The translations under genes were made by a program, and so were the position numbers. Positions 23,936-36,570 of a stretch of 64,000 nucleotides of DNA are shown here, piece after piece. Each line of letters opens with the position of its first letter. Position 1 is the stretch's first letter. The DNA lies in contig JALRME010000045.1 in assembly GCA_026120035.1 (NCBI GenBank), positions 171,934-235,933 of the forward strand, written 5' to 3'. The notes beneath the pieces are model-generated. The model made no database searches, had not been told where the DNA came from, and worked only from the letters and a program-made list of their open reading frames with translations. This stretch comes from Coleophoma eucalyptorum (taxonomy: Eukaryota; Ascomycota; Leotiomycetes; Helotiales; Dermateaceae).

Positions 23936-26184
23936 CGGTGAGGGGTTTGAATTGTGGTTGTTCCATGATCAATCTAGAAGTGAGAAGATATATTATGTAT
24001 CTAGTGCGCTAACAATAGAGCTCAGCGTATTGTTTGTTGCTCAATCATTAGGAAGTATTGTCGTAGATTGGGTATGCGACTTAGCATTGAGAGCACAACA
24101 GCTGCCACTGCCCGTTGCCTCAAGGAATAAAGTTTGCCCGTCAGCCTTGCTAGTGACCTTTCAGCCTTGTGGCCACCCATATGCGAATCAGAAGAGCTAG
24201 AGTTAATTCTATATCGGTATGGTTATTGCGATCCTACGAATATTCTAGATAATTCTAATCTCTTCGAGTCGTTTAGTGCTCTGTAAGATGCCATAAAAAC
24301 CACTCTATTACCCAATCACATCATCAAAGGCTCGGTTATACCAAGAGCCTTCTACTATGAGGACTTGCCAGTGCTTCACCTACATTCTCTTATCAGCATA
24401 TTTACATGTATGTAATACACATAAAAGCCCTATTGGTCTCATTCTCAGGGAACCAACTCATTAAATTTATTAGCATCAAAGTTCCAATAAGCACATGCTT
24501 ACGCCTATAGCAAAGGACTATTTATTCTAGCGAGATATGTAAGTAATACTTCTTTCTGCATCAAAATACAGCAGACCTAGTGCACATACAAGCAGACCCT
24601 TGTAAAGGATAAGATCAGATATGGTAATTGTTATTTCATTTGCAAACATAGATTCCGTGTCCGTGTATTGGGTGCCAACCCTCGATTTGAGAAAAGATTG
24701 TTGTTATCAATAAGTACAAACGATTATATTGCGATCAGCGTCTATGATTCCAGTTAGACTCCCCACTCACAAACGCCACTAGTGCACGGGGATTTCGCAG
24801 CACGATTGTGCTGGTTTGCTTCTAGAAAGGAGCTTTCAAGGGATCTTTGAAGTTCTACACCACTTCCTGCTGCCTAGGTAAAATGAAACTTAAAATTGCA
24901 ACAAGTCAAGATTCCTAGACGTTGCAAATGCATACACGCAGTATATGTCTGACGAACTTAGAAGATCTAAAGGGGCATAGGTCTATCGGTTGTTTGGTAG
25001 CTCCTCTGATAAGGTATTAATTTTGTCCTGTGACTCGCCTACATTCTGAGCGCAAACGATGCCAACTAGGCATCAATCCAATTTGACAATCATGAAATTG
25101 TGCACCAACTGAGGTAGCTTATAAATATAAAAACAGCTAACACCAAGCTTCGCAATAGACAAAGGAAGCTGTGTTCGCTCTATCACTAGACTAAAAGTCT
25201 GTATACAAGAGCTGAGACACAAAAGCAAAGACATCAGCTCCCCTTGACTTGGAATGGGCTAGCTCCAAGTGTCTGAGTCCAAGACATCATGGCATCCACG
25301 TCCAAGAGATGGCCGTGCATACGAAGCACTTTGTAGAGAATTTTAATACGATACAAGATGACGAGTTACTTTTCGTCCGAGCCAAAAATCAAGCATTTTC
25401 AACGCCACACTGCATGAGCTAATGCAGATGTCCGTCTCTGCAGGATTGCGATGTGATGCGGGCTTGTATGCTACACAAACGGCAGCTTGGGGACTGCGCA
25501 CCCAGACCCATCTGTATCGGTTCCACAACGGCAGTTTCTTCAGATCTGTGGGGAACATAACGCCTCATCAGCGATGTGCAACAAAACTTTATAAAAAGAA
25601 TTGACGAAACCATCTGTTCTGTATGGAGAGGGTCTTAATTGAAACATTGACCTCTCAGACCAGTTCAAGTCATCAGATGGGTGTCGGAAGCCGCTGCAGT
25701 CATATGTTCGTGCTCAACCCCCGTGAAAGATCAGCGCTTTTTGAGACTGGAAATGTGCCACGGAGCTACTAAATGCAACGAATGGTGAAGGAGAATCAGG
25801 TGAGCTTTATTGGCCTGAAGCGAGGCTCGCTGTCAGTCAACGGCGTGAAATAAAAACCGACAGCTTCTACGATCTATTCGATACGATTACGTGCCGTTGG
25901 ATGTGACCTGCCCTCTGCTGCTGTCATCTTCTCCAGGATTTGCGTCTATACCGTACCCCTGAGCTGACGAGGAAGTGCCTGGGGATCGCCCTTCCATCGA
26001 CCACATCCTTGCAAGAGCCTCGCAGCCAGTCAGCCTCGAGCCCTTCACTCGCGCCGCAGGCATTCCGCCGCAATTACAAGAGCAAGGTGAACTCCTTCTC
26101 TCATCATCCTCTCTCCTTAACTCCGCCCTCCTCTTCTGGTTCCGAGGGGATCTCGACATCGCCAAACTGGCCAATTTCAGCGTC
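23936..26184. other. Gene-free stretch between divergent genes
   Basis: About 2.2 kb between the start of the chromo-HDA2/3 gene (minus) and the F-box gene (plus). It is somewhat AT-rich around 24200-24700. Open frames are under 105 codons, on both strands, without family signatures. An in-frame ATG at 25975 upstream of the F-box start is discussed there. Confidence 0.4.
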
Positions 26185-28001
26185 ATGAAGTGGTTCAAGA
26201 GAAGGAAGGCAAAGAAGGCCTCGCAGCAGGCTCAGCGTCAAGACGAATATGCGCCAACCCGAAATTTAGCGCCTTATCAAACCCCGCAGCGCTCATCGGC
26301 GTCGTACTGGGAAAAATTACCTCCCAAGGTTGTCGAGAGGATATTTTCTTTCGTGTGCCCACATACGCAGGACGAAAGCTACGAAAGTTGCGAACAATCT
26401 GCGCTCGAGGATGCATGTATGCTATGCGATCTACGCGACCTTAGCCACTGCGCCCAGGTCTCTCGAAGATGGAGGAAGCTAGCTGCGAACGTGATGTAGG
26501 TATATGCTGAGCCCTCTGCTTGACCAGGCACTAATCTCCAGCCTGCAGGTATCATAGCATTCGAATCGATGCTGTACATTACTGTGAGCGCGAAGAGCTC
26601 CTTGCTGACAAACGAAGGCGGAGATCAAAATTCAATCGCAATGCTGAACCGGAAAATACTGCACAAGCCAGATTGCAGCTGCTGTGCCGAACAGTTCGCG
26701 ACGATGCCTCCGAATATGCGCTGCTCGTCAAGTATCTCAAGGTTCCATACATGACGCGCGAAACCTGTAAAGCAGACTTAGCGCGTACCGTTGCGGTACT
26801 ACCACATCTGCGATATGTGGATCTGCCAGAGGGGTTTTTCACCGATGATACCAATAGCAACACGTTGAAGCTGGAACTCCAAGCAAGCTGTCCGGATATA
26901 AGAAAGATGTCATATATTAGTGGATCCGAGCAGAGTCTGGAGATGCTAGGTGATGGGCTCTGGCGCAATTTGGAGGTATTGGAGTTTACGAAGCTCAGCA
27001 TGGATCCCTCCGTTCTTCGACAAGTACTTGGCTCTTTGCCCTCCTTGAGAGCGCTTAAAGTCACGAATATGAAGACCTTCGACGACGACTTGCTTCAACA
27101 TAATGACTACTTGGCTCCTTTCCCCGCCCTGGAAGAGCTCTACTTTCAAGATGCACCTAATCTGACCGCTGATGGTCTTGCCAGCTATTTGTTCCGTAGT
27201 GATACGCAGTCCATGCTCAAGAATCTTCATCTTTCAAATACAGGCGTTCATCCTTCGACACTTCATATGATTCTCGCCACAGCTCCACATCTTGATCATC
27301 TTTCGATTATCGAGGCTGTTACATCCTCTTTCCCAGCGACATCTGGCATTCCCCCGCTCTCCTCCAAATCTCTCCGAACACTACATTATGAGATCACGTC
27401 TGCTTCGTCCGCAAACACATATGCGAAGACGACTACTTCATACTACGCATATCTCACATCATCTCTCCTTCAAAATGGTCTCCCAAATCTGGCTTCATTA
27501 TATGTCCGTGATCCAGACTTCCCAGAATCGCTAATTGACCTGGCACCACCAGTTCCTGCTTTCACTTCCGATATGGATGGATACCCTATGTCGCCACCAA
27601 AAACACCATACAGTCAACAAAACCGTCCAGTTTCAACATTTTCATCGAAGAACCCGTTTGCAGCCCATGCGAATTCTCCATCGCCCCGCAATCTCGGACT
27701 AAGGCAACCTCTTGAGGTATACAGCAAGGGTCTAGATGAGATGGAGTGGAATTTTGCGAAAGTCCAACCAGCAGCTGTACCAGGACGAAGAGGTAGCATG
27801 ACCTCTTCACGGCCTATTAGCAGTTATGGACTTGGAGATACTATGGGCAAGCAATGGGCAAACGAGGCCCGAAAAAGTGTTATTGTTGGTAATGGATTTG
27901 GAGGCTTTCTTGCTGTTCCTGCAGAGGATGGATCTCGGCCACGTAGTAGTGCAGGAGAGAAGAGAAGCCAGCGAAACTCCGCCTACGACATGTGGCGATG
28001 A
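26185..28001 (+). CDS. F-box protein with leucine-rich-repeat-like region
   Basis: Probably a substrate adaptor of an SCF ubiquitin ligase. Exons are 26185-26495 and 26549-28001, giving 587 residues. A basic start (MKWFKRRKAKKASQQ) is followed by the F-box from residue 42 (YWEKLPPKVVERIFSFVCP) to LSHCAQVSRRWRKLAANVMY, with a Cys-containing insert between its helices. Residues 130-380 contain LRR-like helices and strands (LARTVAVLPHLRYVDLP, LRQVLGSLPSLRALKVTNM, FPALEELYFQDAPNLTADGL). The C-terminal 150 residues are Ser/Pro/Arg-rich and probably disordered. The frame is open back to an ATG at 25975, but ATG 26185 starts the conserved-looking basic segment and was preferred. The substrate is unknown. 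Confidence 0.85.
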
Positions 28002-29661
28002 AGGACCTAAGAGTTAAAATCCAGTGTCTGATTATGTATCAATACTCTAAGTATGGGAGCGACGCCGTCAGACTGCGCTGCTGGCATAAAAACATACTGA
28101 CCAAGGGAATCCGAAATATCGTCCTCGCGGTTAAAGCGCTTTGCTGTGCTGCTTCTTTTTCCTTTCCTTCTTCTTCTTCTGTTGTTCATTAGCGGCTTTG
28201 TCCCCTTGGAAAGAACAGATCGCCAAAACAGATGTTTTACTTGTACATACCCTCGTCGGCTTATTCTAATCACAGTAATGGGCACATACAACTAGTCAAA
28301 AATACCAAAACCCTTTCTTCTTTCTGTAGTCCTCTCCACGACCTCACAACACCATCCTTGTGAATCTGCAAAACTAAAAACGAGCTGATTTCCATGCACC
28401 TCTAGCGCCCTGTCTCTTCCTTTTGCTTCACATTATGTCCGAGGTCGGCCAGACTTTATCATTTCCCTCCAAACCATCAGTAGTCTCTACCGTGAACTCA
28501 AAGTACCAGTATCTCGCTTCAAGTGTTGGCTTATGATAACCATACTGTTTGGTTAGGAGTCCCGATCCGAACTTTCCTGCATTGCTTACTCTCGTCGGCG
28601 GTTGACTTGCTTAATAAAGCACCTTACTTTACTTATTATTTTACACGCAGCTCTTGTTTAGCGCAAACCTAGCGTCGGGTGACTTGTAATATTTCAACGA
28701 CTGGCGAGCTCGAGAAATTTAGCGACGAACTCTCTCTCTCGCTATCGTTTTCGCCTCCTTTCCCCCCCCCCCTCCTGACAATACGCCGTGAGCATCGAAC
28801 CCCTCCCCCAACGCAGATACTTTCGCTAGAAAATGTGCTGATATGCAACAAAAAGAAAGGGAAAGAGAAATTGACTGACTCGGTTTGTTCTTGGCTGAAA
28901 GAGATTCGGGGTGGATGCGCTTGAGCTGTTTCATGGTCTGGGCTGCTGGTAGTGACATGACTCGGTGAAGCGGGATCTGTGGCAGTGTTATGTTTTTATG
29001 ATTGGGACTATCAGCTGAAAGAGCATTCTCAGTTTGGTTTCGTATGTAAGGCGTGGGAATTGGTGCTTTGAGTCTTAAGGTTGGACGAACAGCCCATAGG
29101 TGAGACCATTTTATCAAGGGGTTAAATTCATTACATATGTATAGTATGGTTGCCGACACTAGTTAGTATTAAATACGACGAACGTTCTCCATTGCATACT
29201 ACATTTAGATTGAATAGATAACAATAAACACAACTTGACCCGTTAATTGTTATTGTTGAGGAATCTGAAGCTATCAGGCCTGTCTCAAACCTGTTGCGAT
29301 GACTGTTGCTAACAGATAGTAAGTATACAGCCTTTCAACATTTCATCCTTTGTATCTCTTTATCTCAAAGAAATTATCTGAGCCCACAATTTAATGAGTC
29401 TTTGGGCGTTCTTTAACACGAAAAACAATGTTTCATGGGACATAAACAAAAACAAAGAACCTTCCACAAACAAAGGTTTTCGGAACAAAGGCGTCTCGGA
29501 TATATAAGCAGCGACTGTGCCATCTCAAGCCAACCATCCAGCAACCAATCTCCAGCAACTCCAGTACAAGCAAAAAGGGTGGTAAACGAGGCTCCAGACT
29601 TAGCAGGTCCAGCTATTTCACTTACTCTCCCAACCACGTCAACCAAATAAGATCATAAAAG
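28002..29661. other. Intergenic
   Basis: No gene is supported. There is a C-run with flanking C/T tract near 28755-28775 and scattered short open frames. The final 200 bases before 29662 are CA-rich and probably the leader of the next gene. Confidence 0.4.
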
Positions 29662-30747
29662 ATGTGTAAGTACACCCTCGTAACCTACCAAGGCTGCTCA
29701 CACACAAAGGAGACCGTTTCATTCTGCACTTTCCAACTAACCACGAACCCGCGGCCTTGTACTCGGGTTGATGAATATATTACCTCACCACGTGCATGCA
29801 AGAAATGCCGGCAGCAACAAACAGCTCTTAGGCGACTCGGCCGAGCACTCAAGGAGCGCGTTAGCAAGACATTATCCAAAGACATGCAACGACTGGAAAT
29901 GGCCTCGCAAGACAATGACAGCGTTCTAATTGTTGGATTTGAGGGTTCCGAAGATGCTGTACGACAATCAGTCACTGCTGAATCCAACATGGAAGGAAGT
30001 GATGGGATGCCAGATTACGACCAACACGCCTCGAAAGATGAGCTGTTTTTCCTGAAGGAGGTGCAACGTCACTTGGTCGAGCAAGCAGGAGCAAATCGCC
30101 TTAGTAAGAAAGAAGAGATGAAGAGAAGACGAAGAGACCAACCATTGCAAGACGCAGACAAAGAGTTGTTCCTTGCTTCGCCATCCGCCACTAATACCTC
30201 CCCAAGCAGAAGCATAGACTCAAGCTTTAAGGCGTCGTCTCCAGGCGAGCTTCATCAACCGGTAATTTTTAGAAAGTCAGAAAACATTGAGCAGTTGGGA
30301 ATGCACACCCAGGCACCCCTTGTCAACCTTTGTGGAGCTTGGGCAAAGGAAGTAGAGGTGAAAGAGTCTGTAGGGCGAAATATTCAAGTGGTTCAAGGAA
30401 CTCAGGAGGTTGAGTCCAGAAAGGCAAGTCCCTCTAGCGAGCTTGCTCATGAAATCCAACAGCTGGATTCAAAAGAGGTGAGTCTAACACCATCCCCAAA
30501 GCCACGCTTGACGCTGCTTCCAAGCATCCGACGTTTGTCTTCTTTTGGGATTCTAAACAGTCCAGTTTTGCCTTTCTCCCACAACGAACCCCCCATGGAC
30601 CTATATGAGCTCTCAGTTTCACCCAACTCACCGGAAATCGGTCCAAAGACACAGAGAAAAGAAAGCCAAGAACATCTTGCAGAACTCGATAATACAAACC
30701 TCTTCGAGGACTTTCTTGGAGACACAAACGTAGATTTCCGAATTTGA
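29662..30747 (+). CDS. Uncharacterised protein with Cys-rich N-terminus
   Basis: A single-exon frame of 361 residues starting MCKYTLVTYQGCSHTKETV. The first 50 residues hold C2, C12, H14, C22, C33, C46 and C49 (the last two as CKKC), a spacing that could bind zinc. The remainder is charged and Ser-rich, with a basic patch (KKEEMKRRRRDQP) and no recognised domain. Proteins opening with this MCKY...GC.H pattern are common in ascomycetes but their role is not known to me. The ATG is followed at once by GTAAGT, which resembles a splice donor, yet the frame runs on uninterrupted. Composition and length support a real gene. Confidence 0.65.
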   Translation: MCKYTLVTYQGCSHTKETVSFCTFQLTTNPRPCTRVDEYITSPRACKKCRQQQTALRRLGRALKERVSKTLSKDMQRLEMASQDNDSVLIVGFEGSEDAVRQSVTAESNMEGSDGMPDYDQHASKDELFFLKEVQRHLVEQAGANRLSKKEEMKRRRRDQPLQDADKELFLASPSATNTSPSRSIDSSFKASSPGELHQPVIFRKSENIEQLGMHTQAPLVNLCGAWAKEVEVKESVGRNIQVVQGTQEVESRKASPSSELAHEIQQLDSKEVSLTPSPKPRLTLLPSIRRLSSFGILNSPVLPFSHNEPPMDLYELSVSPNSPEIGPKTQRKESQEHLAELDNTNLFEDFLGDTNVDFRI

Positions 30748-31008
30748 AAAGGATTCAGAACGAGGAAGGGTAAAGGTAAGTGCCATTAAGCGGGACAAGG
30801 AAACAACGAAAGTAAAGGAAAAGACACAAGACTGAAAGAAAGAACTTTCCGAAACATGGTCTGTGTAGGGTTACAAAGAGATATTCAAGTAGGTATGAAG
30901 ATATGAAATTTTGCTCCATTAATCCGAACATGCTATGCAAAACCATTCCCAGATAAACTCCTAACCATGACTCTAATCGTAATATGCCCGTGTAAACTCT
31001 ACAATCCT

Positions 31009-33852
31009 TTACTTTGATTTTCCTGCATCAACTTGTAATGGTACGGCATTTGAAGTGCGTAGCCATTCTCCATTAAATGCGTTGATCAGCCAATTATTAA
31101 GCTCTGAAGATCGATGTTAGCATTTTCAGGTTCCTCTTTAGGAGGCCTTGTACTTACTATCATAGACGATCTTATTTGCATTGTGGAAATAGATACCATG
31201 ATCACTATCTGGGAAGACATGAACATCGTAGTTCTCCACGCCCGCTAGATCAAGTTTATCCAACAAGGTTAAGGAGTTTTGCATGTGGACATTGTCATCC
31301 GCAACTCCGTGCATGAGCAAAAATCTCACATTTTGCTGTATAGCAGTCATGTTGCTAATGCTGGAATTGGCGTATCCATCTGGGTTGTGTTGTGGAGTGT
31401 GCATATATCGTTCCGTGTAGACAGAGTCGTAGAAACGCCAGTCCGTGACAGGAGCAACAGCCATTCCATAGGAAAAGGTCTGTCCAGCATCCTGCTCAAG
31501 TGTCTTCAAAGTCATGAAACCTCCGTATGACCAACCCCAGATGGCCAACCTGGACGCATCAACATACTTCTTTTGAGCCCAGATTTTTGCCGTTTCAATC
31601 TGATCCTTCGCTTCGTAATATCCAATGTTTCCACGTATAATGACACGAGACTTCCTTCCTGTAAATCCAGTACCTCGGCCATCAACAGTTACAACGATAT
31701 AACCAAGATTTGCAGCGATGTACTCCTGGAAAGTAACGCCAAATGTTTTATCAACCGATTGAGAACCAGGACCGCCGTAAAGATAGAATAGAACAGGATA
31801 TTTCTTCTTTTCATTGAAGTGTGGTGGGCGTCGTTCTACCACATTCAATTCAAATCCATCCACGTTGACAGTTGAGTATATCATGATTGGTAGCTCATGT
31901 TTCTTGGCCATATCAGCAAGTCCAGCATTTTCTTCAATGATGTTTACATAACTATCCTTGCTGCTTGGAGTGCTGATGACCTTCTGCCATGGTATGTTGG
32001 GTCCTTCGTAGGTCAACAGAGCATAAGCAGCTCCACTAGAGAAAGAGATGCCATAAAACCCCTCGTTGCTGGTATCCGTTAGTGCCTTCATTCCAGTACC
32101 ATCCATGTTGACGCTGTATACATGTCGTTGTAAAGAGGACTCCTTAGTAGCAACAAAGTAAACGAGGTTATTTTTCAGGTCAATAGCGGATGGAGCGTTC
32201 ACAACCTCCCAGTTTCCAGATGTTAGCATGACTGGTTTGGGATTGCTCATTGGCGTGAAATAACCAATATGGTCATAGCCGTCATAGATGACAGTGTCAA
32301 TATACCCATCTTCCGGACGACCATTTGCCGGGTCTGCTGGAATATATTTCGTATTCTGAGAGACTTCGAACCAACCGCCATCAAGTTTCTGAACATTGGT
32401 CTTTCGTACAGTCTTACCGGTTCGCGTGATGACGTCAACCAAGACTACTCGAAGGATATCGCTCTCGCGATTAGTTTCACGGATGAGAGCCTTGCCTGTT
32501 GAGCCTGCCCAGATTACTTCTGTGATGAGTAAATCTTCAGGCGCAAAGCCATCCGTTGCAATGACTTCGAAGACATCGCCCTTAGCAACATCATAGAACA
32601 AAAGGTCGACAGTCGGATTCGGTGCGCCAGCCTTGGGATATTTGATTTCTCTTACTTCCGGGTAATTTTCTTCGCCAGGTGCTGGTTTCACTCCGCTGGG
32701 CCTGGAAACAAAGTACTGAATGGGGTATTCTGGAACTGCGGATTCGTTGGTTCTCAAGAAGGCAAGGTATTTGCCATCTTCAGCCCACCAAGTTGCGCTA
32801 TTACCACCAAAGACTTCTTCCTCATAAACCCAATCCGGTACACCATAAAAGAGATCCGGTCCCCCATCAACGGTGATTTGCGTAACTGTAGGCGATGACA
32901 GTTTGCGCAAAAACAAATTGTTGTCTCTGACAAAGACGACTGCATCGCTCTGAGGGCTCCAGCTGGCAAGCTGTACGTTCCCGTCTGGTGATGCTGGGTC
33001 TAGTGGTTCTCCCGACTGGCTATCAACGTCAAAAATCCAGTATTTAGCAATAAAAGAGTGCCTCCAGTTTGACTGGTAATCAGTCGCAATGAGAACCTTT
33101 TTCAAATCTTTACTTGGCATTACCCTGCTTGGATAGAGACTTCTTCCTCCAGCATGGAAAGAGGCTTGTTGCATCAAGGTCTTGCTCGCATGGACAGAGG
33201 CATCGCTTCCATTGTCGCGGACATCTTCGACAACCAAGTAAGGCTTGTTGGCCTGACCAGTCTCGAGTAGTAGGCCATCTTCTCCATTGGCTCCCTCTAT
33301 CCAGCTGATATCATGCTTTCTTGCTCGCCATTGTCCCGACGTGACCTGGTCAAGGGTAACCTTCTTTCCATTTCCTCGAGATGTGGTTGCTTGGGGATCG
33401 TGTGGAGTCGTAGAGGAATGTCGATATGTCTGTCGGAAGAGGAACACAGCCATTGTGAATAGCCATACGCCTATGAATATTCCACCAACTATCCATATCA
33501 ACCGTCGCAGCTTCTTGTCAACCCCCTTATCTGCGCCATCGCGGTTGTGTAGGAAAGGCCCCGTCTCTAGATCGTCGTAATCCTTCTCTTCTTCCTGCGA
33601 CGGACTCTGCGCGTATTCATCATCCGCGTAGGCCCTGGACTCTCCTCTTGGTGGAAACTTGGGCGTCACCATCTTGTTGCCGTGGCCATTCATACCAGCT
33701 TTCTCCTCCTTGTCGGCAGCAACTCGATTGCCAATTCTCTCAAATACGAGACTTGTCGTGGAGGCTGAGGACAAAGACTCGTCTGATTTTCTGATACGCT
33801 CCTCCTGATCGATAGGGAGAAGTTGCGCTCCTTCTTCGCTGTGCCGAGCCAT
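31009..33852 (-). CDS. dapB: Dipeptidyl aminopeptidase B (type II membrane serine peptidase, S9B)
   Basis: Removes X-Pro or X-Ala dipeptides from peptides in the vacuole or late Golgi. Exons are 31158-33852 and 31009-31103, giving 929 residues. The cytosolic tail (1-117) is acidic and Ser-rich. One membrane anchor lies at about 118-139 ([20 protein letters not shown]). A beta-propeller follows, then the alpha/beta-hydrolase domain. The nucleophile is S775 in GWSYGGF; the Asp is in [12 protein letters not shown] and the His in [11 protein letters not shown]. If the small 3' intron (31104-31157) were ignored the frame would stop 31 codons early; with it the family tail [15 protein letters not shown] is restored. 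Substrates and vacuolar location are known for the family, not shown here. Confidence 0.95.
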
Positions 33853-34696
33853 TCTCTCGATGCCAACTGTTTCAGGAAGCTAAGTGGGCTTCAAATGCTG
33901 TCCAAGCGAACGTTATCGAGAATATGGTAAGATTCGAAGCCTATTTTCAGTCGCTCATTCTGGTATATGTGGCAAGCTAGCCTGTAATCGGGGTCGGGGA
34001 ACACGATGGTATGAGAGTCTATCGATCTACCGTCTCGGTCGGGGTTGTAACAAAGAATAGCCTCGCTTCGCGTCTTACTGACAAGACAGGCAGGTGGTAA
34101 GCAGATACGATCAGCAAAAGTTGGGGTCCGAACAGTTTATATACCGTTCTGTACACATCTAATACGAAAACAGCAGGACAAGACTTGCCATCCGTTGAAA
34201 ATTGGGGCATCAATTGGCCATGCTTGGACGTTCAATGGGAGGGGACTCGGCGGACGCGGCACGTGATGCAAAGCCAGCGGGTGACGAATGCGGTTCTAGA
34301 ACTAGAGGACTAGTGGTGTGGGCATAGAAGTTCTAGCCTTTATTTCAGGCTATGCGAGTTTGAGACAACATGGCCCTTGGGAGAGTCTGTCGGATTTCGC
34401 ACCAGTCGTTGCGGCCAAGTGTTACCAGCAGTGGCCTCAGCTCCATGGTGCAACAGCCTAGAAAAGCAGACGTGCAACAGGAAAGCAACAAAGCAGATAG
34501 TAGATCGACTACAGTTGGGTGGATATGCCCTAGCTGTACATCGGCGAGGCCATGCAGCCTTGGGTAACGAGGCTGCGGTACCTAGGCTGCTTTATCCATT
34601 TGCGTGACATCATGTTATTTATTACAAAGTACCTCTACTCAACGAGATTTTGCATTCGCAACCTCCCAATTTCTCATCGATTTTGCAAGCAATCCG
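33853..34696. promoter_or_regulatory. Shared divergent promoter region of dapB and the NAD(P)HX dehydratase gene
   Basis: The two genes point away from each other with 844 bases between their start codons. No gene is supported inside; the open frames at 34370-34607 overlap each other and lack ATG-linked family content. No specific binding site can be named. Confidence 0.35.
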
Positions 34697-35840
34697 ATGT
34701 CTTCAGAAACGCCCGAGATGTCTTCCGCGACCAAAGAGATCTTAAGCAAGGTTCAGAAGATAATTCCTCCCATGCTGGGCAAATTTCACAAAGGTTAGTG
34801 AAGTCAAGGCATGCTGTGATAAGTGAAATCTGAACAACTGCAGGTCAAATGGGTAGGATTGCCGTGATTGGCGGCAGTGAAGACTATACGGGAGCACCAT
34901 ATTTCTCAGCAATGGCAAGTGCAAGGCTCGGAGCTGACATGGTATGTCCTACGACAACAACGCTTCGTCGGCATAACTAAGTATACCAGAGCCATGTAAT
35001 CTGCGAACCACAGGCCGCTCAGGTCATCAAGACATACTCACCAAACCTCATGGTCCACCCATTGATGCGCCAGTCTTCCCATGCCACTGCAAGTGACTCA
35101 GGATCCTCTATCTCCAAGTCCATTATCGACATGCTTCCACGATTACACGTTTTAGTGATCGGACCAGGACTAGGACGGGATACACTAATGCAAGATACAT
35201 GCGCGAAGGTCATCGAAGCTGCGAGAAAACAAAACATGCCCATTGTCCTAGACGCCGATGGACTGAACCTGGCACAGACAAAGCCTGAACTTGTCCAAGG
35301 ATACAAGGAATGCATGCTAACACCCAATGTGGTTGAGTTTGGTCGGTTGTGCAAGAGCAAAGGACTTGATACGTCTGGCCTGGAGAAAGGCAAAGCCGCC
35401 GAGGAACTTTCCAAGGCTTTTGGTGGTGTCACGATTATACAAAAGGGAGGGCAGGACTACATCTCCAATGGAGAAAAGACTTACATCAGTGATCTCCAGG
35501 GAGGATTGAAAAGAAGTGGTGGTCAGGGTGATACCCTAACAGGAACTTTAGGGACTTTCTTATGCTGGAGGAAAGCATACTTGGATAAGTTGTGGGATCA
35601 TGAAGGAGATCTGGACGAGTTTGAGACACTTGCCTTGGCTGCCTTTGGAGGCAGTTCTATTACCAGAGTGAGTTCCCATTCTTCACAAGACGACACTAAA
35701 TAGTGGAGATTGATAATATGCAGGAGTGTTCGAGGCTCGCATTCTCAAAGCGAGGACGTAGTTTGCAGGCTAGTGACCTGACTGAAGAGGTTTCCACGGC
35801 TTTCACGAATCTCTTTGAGGAGCCTGCATCCAAGCTGTAG
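34697..35840 (+). CDS. nnr2: ATP-dependent (S)-NAD(P)H-hydrate dehydratase
   Basis: Repairs damaged NADHX/NADPHX back to NADH/NADPH at the cost of ATP. Four exons, 34697-34793, 34844-34941, 34990-35667 and 35724-35840, give 329 residues with phase kept at each junction. Family marks are [20 protein letters not shown] at the N-terminus, [33 protein letters not shown] and the nucleotide-binding [15 protein letters not shown], followed by [12 protein letters not shown]. Length equals the usual eukaryotic enzyme (YKL151C/CARKD type). The ATG at 34697 is the first in frame; an organelle presequence is not obvious. Confidence 0.95.
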
Positions 35841-36017
35841 TTTCGCCAGCCAGCAGAAGCCTGATTCCGCCCCAGCAAAGACAGAAAGTACATACAGTAG
35901 CTAGATAATGCTGATGTTGCACCCTGGTTCAAACTTGACGATATGGATAGAACAACCAACTCAAACCTCGTAATATGAACCATACACCATACGTACGAAT
36001 AAAATCCCTTTCCTGAA

Positions 36018-36488
36018 TCAACCCACTTCCTCATCATCCTCAACCCTCCTCTCCCACCTCCAGGCCCCATACCAAACGCCAGCTAGCACTGCAATACCAA
36101 CAGCAGCACCAACAACACTCCCAACCACCACCGCCTTACTTACCTGCCCTGACGGCTGATGGGCATTCATTTGCGTCAGTTCAGGTGATGGTTTTGGGCA
36201 TAATGAAGAAGTTGCAGAGGTCACGGGGATATAGGTGCTGGGCGATGGTTGCGGAAGGACAACAGTGGTTGGGGAAACAATGGTTGACGGAGCTATTTGG
36301 GATGGAGCTTGTCGCTCTGTAAGAATATAATGCTCTTGTGGTGGTGAGAGGTGAGTAGTGAGTGATGGCTTTTTTGACGTGCGAAGCGTTTGCGTACTCG
36401 TTTCTGACTGCTGGCCCATTCTTGGTATTGGTATCGGTATTGGTGATGTTTCTAGATGAACAGATTGTGAAGTTTGAGAAATGAGCAA
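36018..36488 (-). CDS. Putative single-pass membrane protein, C-terminal exon only
   Basis: A frame of about 150 codons ends at 36018. It is Ser/Thr/Pro-rich (STIVSPTTVVLPQPSPSTYI), then has one clear membrane segment (SKAVVVGSVVGAAVGIAVLA) and a short tail rich in basic then acidic residues (RWERRVEDDEEVG). This layout fits a mucin-like surface protein. No ATG starts the frame: it opens after a TGA with a TTG codon, so at least one upstream exon should exist. A signal-peptide-like hydrophobic stretch occurs in another frame at about 36500-36570, but no clean splice joins them. The start is therefore unresolved and the call is weak. Confidence 0.35.
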   Translation of the reverse strand: MLISQTSQSVHLETSPIPIPIPRMGQQSETSTQTLRTSKKPSLTTHLSPPQEHYILTERQAPSQIAPSTIVSPTTVVLPQPSPSTYIPVTSATSSLCPKPSPELTQMNAHQPSGQVSKAVVVGSVVGAAVGIAVLAGVWYGAWRWERRVEDDEEVG

Positions 36489-36570
36489 GACTCAGAGCTG
36501 GTGAACCTGGTATTGAACACGGAAGTAGTAGAGAGGCAATAAACAGTACATGAAGTCCTTCAAGGTACAC

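Noticed and set aside
25975..26184. Upstream in-frame ATG extending the F-box protein by 70 residues
   Set aside because: The basic MKWFK start at 26185 fits a natural N-terminus better; the extension has leader-like composition. Not excluded.
34370..34607. Frames just upstream of the NAD(P)HX dehydratase, considered as a presequence exon
   Set aside because: They do not join in frame to the ATG at 34697 through any good splice pair.
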